From CAIJXB01 sp964439595 (GTDB taxonomy: Bacteria; Chlamydiota; Chlamydiia; Chlamydiales; Rhabdochlamydiaceae), in assembly GCA_964439595.1 (NCBI GenBank), contig CAYTOK010000017.1, forward strand, positions 1 through 44,438: a stretch of 44,438 nt of DNA, read 5' to 3'. The position numbers and the translations under genes were made by a program. Position 1 is the stretch's first letter, and each line of letters opens with the position of its first letter. Below the pieces are notes generated by a model, which worked only from the letters and a program-made list of their open reading frames with translations, was not told the origin of the DNA and did no database searches. Shown here in pieces: positions 40,563 through 44,438 of this stretch.

Positions 40563-41927
40563 ATGACTTTTATGGAATTTTTACAGTGGATCACAGATCC
40601 CGTGCTGTTTGCTGTCTGTATTTTTTTACTTGCCGGAAGTGTTTATATAACGATAAAAATGCGTTTTATCCAAATTCAGTTGCTTCCTTTTTTATATAGC
40701 AAGCTAAAAAATTCTTTCTCTAAGGAAAAATCTGTAGAAAAAGAACATACAATATCTCCAAGTAAGGCTCTTTTTACAGCAATGTCCACCACCCTTGGTA
40801 TATCTACTTTGGTAGGTCCTGTTATTGCTATTCAGCTCGGGGGGCCGGGAGCTCTTTTAGGCTTTTTACTTACCGCTTTTTTTGGTAGCGCCGCAACGTA
40901 CGTAGAGGTTTGTTTAAGCGTGCACTATAGAAAAAAACAGGCTGACGGGAAGATTATGGGAGGCCCTATGCAGTACTTAAAGCAGATTTTTTCTGCTAGG
41001 TTAGCTAAATGGTATGCTCTTTGCTGCATGATTTTAATGATGGGGTGGTCTGCTGCACAGGCTAATCAATTAGCTGCAGTATTAGATTCTCCTGCGCTTG
41101 GTAGTTTTAGAATACCTGTTGTATATTCAGGGTTAGTTCTTGTTCTTGTGGTTATTTTAGCCTTAAAAGGGGGGGTAAAAAGAATAGGTTCCGTTTCTTC
41201 TAAGCTAGTTCCTATTATGTTCCTTCTATATATCGGGTCAAGTCTTTGGATTATAGCGTTAAATATAGACCAAATGGGGACTATTTTAAATACTATGTGG
41301 AAAGCGGCATTTACTCCTTATGCTATGGCTACAGGATCATTGGTAGGTGGGGTTGTCAGCGCTGTTCGTTGGGGAATATTTAAAGGGGTCTCGGTAACAG
41401 AGTCTGGCGTTGGAACGCAAACAATACCGCACTCTATGGCAGAGACAACAGATCCTAGAGCTCAAGGCTCTTTAGCTATGCTTTCAACTTTTAGCGCCGG
41501 AGGAGTCGCTTTTTTATCAGGATGTGTAGCGCTTATTACCAACACTTGGCAAGATCCTTCCCTATCTATAGGGATGAGCGCGGTAGTGGCCTCCTATGAG
41601 CAGTATTTTTCTTTTGCAGGCGTTTTTATTGTAGCTATAAGCGCTATACTTTTTGGATTGGGGACTATTTTAGGAAATGGGTTTAACGGAAGCCAGTGTT
41701 ATGGGTACTTAACGGAGAATAGAAAAGCAGGGTTTTATTTATTAGGTACGGCTCTCATGGTGTTTTTAGGAGCTATAGGAGAAGTTAGAACCGTGTGGTC
41801 TATGGTAGATGTTTTACTTGCTTTAATTGCAGTCCCTCATATGGCAGCTCTTTTGCTTAGTATTCACAAAACACCGGAGCTTTTTTTATCCAAGAAAGAA
41901 AAATCTCCAAAATTAATGGAGGGGTAA
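40563..41927 (+). CDS. Sodium:alanine/glycine symporter, AGCS family
   Basis: 454-residue inner-membrane Na+-coupled amino acid symporter with about 11 membrane segments. Family marks: ALFTAMSTTLGISTLVGPVIAIQLGGPGALLGFLLTAFFG, the MGGPMQYL loop, and the region WGIFKGVSVTESGVGTQTIPHSMAETTDP, the family's G.FSNEAG-like substrate and sodium site in a divergent form. RBS AAGGAG six bases before the ATG. Corresponds to the D-alanine/glycine permease gene annotated in Chlamydia (dagA). The following repeat gene begins 3 bp after its stop, using an RBS (GGAGG) within the symporter's last codons, so the two are co-translated. Confidence 0.92.
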   Translation: MTFMEFLQWITDPVLFAVCIFLLAGSVYITIKMRFIQIQLLPFLYSKLKNSFSKEKSVEKEHTISPSKALFTAMSTTLGISTLVGPVIAIQLGGPGALLGFLLTAFFGSAATYVEVCLSVHYRKKQADGKIMGGPMQYLKQIFSARLAKWYALCCMILMMGWSAAQANQLAAVLDSPALGSFRIPVVYSGLVLVLVVILALKGGVKRIGSVSSKLVPIMFLLYIGSSLWIIALNIDQMGTILNTMWKAAFTPYAMATGSLVGGVVSAVRWGIFKGVSVTESGVGTQTIPHSMAETTDPRAQGSLAMLSTFSAGGVAFLSGCVALITNTWQDPSLSIGMSAVVASYEQYFSFAGVFIVAISAILFGLGTILGNGFNGSQCYGYLTENRKAGFYLLGTALMVFLGAIGEVRTVWSMVDVLLALIAVPHMAALLLSIHKTPELFLSKKEKSPKLMEG

Positions 41928-41930
41928 ATT

Positions 41931-44102
41931 ATGAATTCATGTATGCCAATCAACTCTTCTAAGTACAGAGAATTGCAAGGGGGGTATTTTAATGCTTTTT
42001 CTGGGATTGACTTAGAGTTCAGTTATGGAGATACTATTTTTTCTTCTTTTTCCAAGTCTACAGAAGGATGGATGGGGCGTAAAGTTGTAGCTCTTCCCCT
42101 AGCTGCGGTAGCTATAGTAAAAGTAATTTACCATTTGTCTATGTCACTTTTTGAAGGCTTGAAAAGCACCTACCTTCAAGACACTGATGCAAAAATGTAC
42201 GCATTTTGTGTGGGTAGAGATTTAGAAGAGTTTTTAGGACACCTTATAACCCTTTTTTCAGATAGAGTAGGTTGTTATTTAGTAGAGGAAAGTGCCTATC
42301 AAAAAATGTGCTATTTTTTAGCCTCTAATAAAATTGAAGGTTTGTCTTCTTCGGAGCTGCAGCCTTATTTACGGTTCTTATCTGTAAAAGCGTTAGGAAG
42401 AATTTCAGGGCCTCAGCTTCAAGGGTTAGATTTATCTACATTGGATAGCTGGTATTTTTCGCAGATCTTTCCAAGAGAGGGTACTGGGAGCTTTTCAGAA
42501 GAAACAAAATCTCGTTTTGCTGGTTTATCGGCTGTTCAAATCCAACCTGTTCTCTCCGAACTAAGCAAAGTTGGCTTACTTGAGCTCATTTCTAGAGAGC
42601 AACTTCAAGGATTACATTTGTCTGGATCGGATATTCAGTATTTTTCGCAGATCTTTCCAAGAGAGGGTACTGGGAGCTTTTCAGAAGAAACAAAATCTCG
42701 TTTTGCTGGTTTATCGGCTGTTCAAATCCAACCTGTTCTCTCCGAACTAAGCAAAGTTGGCTTACTTGAGCTCATTTCTAGAGAGCAACTTCAAGGATTA
42801 GATTTATCTGCGTTGGATAGCTGGGATTTTTCGAGGATCTTTCCAAGAGAGTATGATAAGAGCTTTTCAGAAGAAACAAGATCTCGTTTTGCCGGTTTAT
42901 CGGCTGCTCAAATTCAATTTTCTTTAGCCAAGCTAAGTGACGTTGGCTTACTTGAGCTCATTTCTAGAGAGCAACTTCAAGGATTCGATTTATCTACGTT
43001 GGATAGCTGGGATTTTTCGAGGATCTTTCCAATAGAGTATGATGAGAAGAGCTTTTCAGAAGAAACAAGATCTCGGTTTGCGTATTTAACGGCTGTTCAA
43101 ATCCAACCTGTTCTCTCCGAACTAAGCAAAGTTGGCTTACTTGAGCTCATTTCTAGAGAGCAATTTCAAGGATTAGATTTATCAGGATTGGGTAGTTGGT
43201 ATTTGTCGGAGATCTTTCCAAGAGAGGATGATGGGAGTTTTTCAGAAGAAACAAAATCTCGTTTTGCCGGCTTATCGACGGCTCAAATTCAACCTATTTT
43301 AATTGGGTTAATAGATAACAACTTGCTTGAGCTTGTTTCTAAAGAGCAGTTTCAAGGGGTGGATTTGTCTAAATTTCATGATTGGGTTTTTAAGAGCATT
43401 TTTCTAAGAGGGGATGATGGGAGTTTTCCAGAAGAAACAAAAGCTCGTATTGCGAGTTTATCGGCTGCTCAAATTCAATCTTCTTTAGCCAAGCTAGGCG
43501 ACATCTATGGCTTACTTCATTTTGTTTCTAGAGAGCAACTTCAGGGATTAGATTTATCTACATTGGATATCGGGTGTTTTTCGAGGATCTTTCCAAGAGA
43601 GGATGATGGGAGTTTTTCAGAAGAAACAAAATCTCGTTTTGCCAGTTTATCGGCTGCTCAAATTCAACCTGTCTTACTCAAACTAATACAAGAAGGCTTA
43701 TTCAAGCTCGTTTCTAAAGAGCAACTTCAAGGATTAGATTTGTCTAGATTGGATCATTGGATTTTTTGGGATATTTTTCCAAGAGAGTTTGATGAAAGTT
43801 TTTTAGAAGAAACAAAAGCTCGTTTTGCCATTTTATCGACGGCTCAAATTCAGCCTATCTTATCCAAACTAATAGAAGCACGCTTATTTGAGCTCGTTTC
43901 TAAAGAGCAGATTCAGGGAATAAACTGGGATAGTATTTCGGTAGAGGACTTGATAAGGATATTTTCTGTAGGTTATCCAACGGAAGAATCTAGAGAGCTA
44001 TTTCATCAGATTGAGCCTAAAGAAACTCGAGAAGGAATTATCAAGAGAATAGAAAAAAGTAACGTATATAAAGCAAACTCTTTCCGTTCCCAGTACAGTT
44101 AA
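41931..44102 (+). CDS. Protein with eight 62-residue repeats, candidate secreted host-interaction protein
   Basis: 723 residues. The N-terminal module (about 30-130) contains SFSKSTEGWMGRKVVALPLAAVAIVKVIYHLS, one hydrophobic segment at about 51-75, then KSTYLQDTDAKMYAFCVGRDLEEFL. From residue 159 to about 656 there are eight repeats of 62-63 residues with consensus S(R/K)EQLQG(L)DLS.LD.W.FS.IFPRE.D.SFSEETKSRFA.LSAAQIQPVL.KL...GLLEL(I/V), then a partial ninth and a short charged tail. No Sec signal peptide. Predicted as stacked helical repeats; not a standard LRR, TPR or ankyrin pattern. GGAGG RBS lies in the end of the symporter gene. The N-terminal module recurs in the next gene, so it may be a secretion or membrane-targeting domain. 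Function unknown. Confidence 0.75.
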   Translation: MNSCMPINSSKYRELQGGYFNAFSGIDLEFSYGDTIFSSFSKSTEGWMGRKVVALPLAAVAIVKVIYHLSMSLFEGLKSTYLQDTDAKMYAFCVGRDLEEFLGHLITLFSDRVGCYLVEESAYQKMCYFLASNKIEGLSSSELQPYLRFLSVKALGRISGPQLQGLDLSTLDSWYFSQIFPREGTGSFSEETKSRFAGLSAVQIQPVLSELSKVGLLELISREQLQGLHLSGSDIQYFSQIFPREGTGSFSEETKSRFAGLSAVQIQPVLSELSKVGLLELISREQLQGLDLSALDSWDFSRIFPREYDKSFSEETRSRFAGLSAAQIQFSLAKLSDVGLLELISREQLQGFDLSTLDSWDFSRIFPIEYDEKSFSEETRSRFAYLTAVQIQPVLSELSKVGLLELISREQFQGLDLSGLGSWYLSEIFPREDDGSFSEETKSRFAGLSTAQIQPILIGLIDNNLLELVSKEQFQGVDLSKFHDWVFKSIFLRGDDGSFPEETKARIASLSAAQIQSSLAKLGDIYGLLHFVSREQLQGLDLSTLDIGCFSRIFPREDDGSFSEETKSRFASLSAAQIQPVLLKLIQEGLFKLVSKEQLQGLDLSRLDHWIFWDIFPREFDESFLEETKARFAILSTAQIQPILSKLIEARLFELVSKEQIQGINWDSISVEDLIRIFSVGYPTEESRELFHQIEPKETREGIIKRIEKSNVYKANSFRSQYS
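42405..43898 (+). repeat. Array of eight 186-189 bp in-frame repeats
   Basis: Unit starts: 42405, 42591, 42777, 42963, 43152, 43338, 43527 and 43713; two units (fourth and sixth) have one extra codon. A partial ninth begins at 43899. Early units are most alike, later ones progressively diverged. Confidence 0.93.
42453..42800 (+). repeat. Identical 162-bp direct repeats within the array
   Basis: Bases 42453-42614 and 42639-42800 are identical, offset by exactly one 186-bp unit. Divergence resumes immediately outside. This is recent duplication or gene conversion. Confidence 0.95.
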
Positions 44103-44150
44103 GCCTTGGGTAAGGGCACTAGGAGAAAAAAATTTAACAAAGGTAGTTAA

Positions 44151-44438
44151 ATGCACGTAATAGCAGGCGTTAATTTTTCTAATTATAGTAAGGTAAATGA
44201 TTTAGCAGATTGGGATGGCTCCTTACAATTAACTTGTGGGCATGTCATTTTTTCTTCTTTTTCCAAGTCTACAGAGGGATGGATGGGGCGTAAAGTTGTA
44301 GCTCTTCCTCTAGCTGCGGTAGCTATAGTAAGAGCAGTTTACCACTTAACTCTATCTGTTTTTGAAGGCTTGAAAAGTACCTACCTTCAAGACACTGATG
44401 CAAAAATGTACGCATTTTGTGTGGGTAGAGATTTAGAA
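44151..44438 (+). CDS. Tandem paralog of the 62-residue repeat protein (partial, runs off the window)
   Basis: ATG at 44151 with AAAGG about seven bases upstream; open to the window end (96 codons). The first ~32 residues are unique. Then FSSFSKSTEGWMGRKVVALPLAAVAIVRAVYHLTLSVFEGLKSTYLQDTDAKMYAFCVGRDLE matches the N-terminal module of the preceding gene. At DNA level about 190 bases (42037-42227 and 44248-44438) differ at only about a dozen positions, and the last 60 are identical. Lies 48 bp after the preceding stop on the same strand. Whether the 62-residue repeats follow cannot be seen here. Confidence 0.85.
   Translation, partial: MHVIAGVNFSNYSKVNDLADWDGSLQLTCGHVIFSSFSKSTEGWMGRKVVALPLAAVAIVRAVYHLTLSVFEGLKSTYLQDTDAKMYAFCVGRDLE

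Noticed and set aside
42405..43898. Leucine-rich repeat interpretation of the 62-residue array
   Set aside because: LQGLDLS looks LRR-like locally, but the 62-residue period and the helical SEETKSRFA / AQIQPVL blocks do not fit 20-29 residue LRR units.
1..44438. CRISPR arrays, insertion sequences or prophage genes
   Set aside because: No regularly spaced short repeats with unique spacers, and no transposase, integrase or phage structural genes were seen.

Overview
The window comes from a member of the Chlamydiae, most likely a non-Chlamydiaceae (environmental, Chlamydia-like) lineage. RpoC and RpoB are chlamydial in character. There is a complete archaeal/V-type ATP synthase operon in the chlamydial order E-(DUF2764)-A-B-D-I-K, and chlamydial gene neighbourhoods recur (rpoB-rpoC-tal; pyrG-yqgF-zwf-pgl; PPi-dependent phosphofructokinase; AGCS-type amino acid permease). 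DNA is AT-rich throughout. I cannot name the genus from sequence alone.

Layout. 1-4.5 kb: the 3' end of rpoB and complete rpoC, closed by a strong terminator. 4.6-6.2 kb: a SycD/LcrH-type secretion chaperone followed 21 bp later by a hydrophobic, repeat-containing candidate client. 6.2-7.2 kb: transaldolase on the opposite strand. 7.4-10.1 kb: a DUF4116-like protein and four small exported or lipid-anchored proteins on the minus strand. 10.3-17.85 kb: the V-type ATPase operon with its terminator. 18-21.2 kb: RecD2-type helicase and an EamA transporter (minus). 21.2-26.7 kb: a tiny ORF with a terminator-like hairpin, a small outer-membrane beta-barrel, an exported HAD phosphatase, a SulP transporter with STAS domain, an MFS anion-type symporter and a YchJ/SEC-C protein. 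26.7-32.5 kb (minus): pyrG-yqgF, a roughly 390-bp non-coding stretch, then the overlapping zwf-opcA-pgl operon for NADPH production. 32.7-37.0 kb: an accessory island with a three-fold repeat protein, a helical unknown, and two adjacent proteins with the bilobed hydrophobic topology of inclusion-membrane (Inc) proteins. 37.1-40.4 kb (minus): pfp, a metallo-beta-lactamase-fold hydrolase and a methyltransferase, all overlapping. 40.5 kb to the end: an AGCS symporter, a protein with eight 62-residue repeats, and the start of a tandem paralog that shares its N-terminal domain.

How it fits together. The conserved core handles transcription, ion-coupled ATP chemistry (the K subunit keeps the Na+-ligand residues), the oxidative and non-oxidative pentose phosphate pathway (zwf, opcA, pgl, tal), PPi-linked glycolysis and CTP synthesis. 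Between the core blocks sit small islands of lineage-specific genes that look host-interaction related: chaperone plus client, Inc-like pair, and internally repeated proteins. The repeated proteins are the most novel content, notably the 62-residue repeat family at 41.9-44.4 kb, which shows recent DNA-level duplication, and the 200-residue triple-repeat protein at 32.7-35.2 kb.
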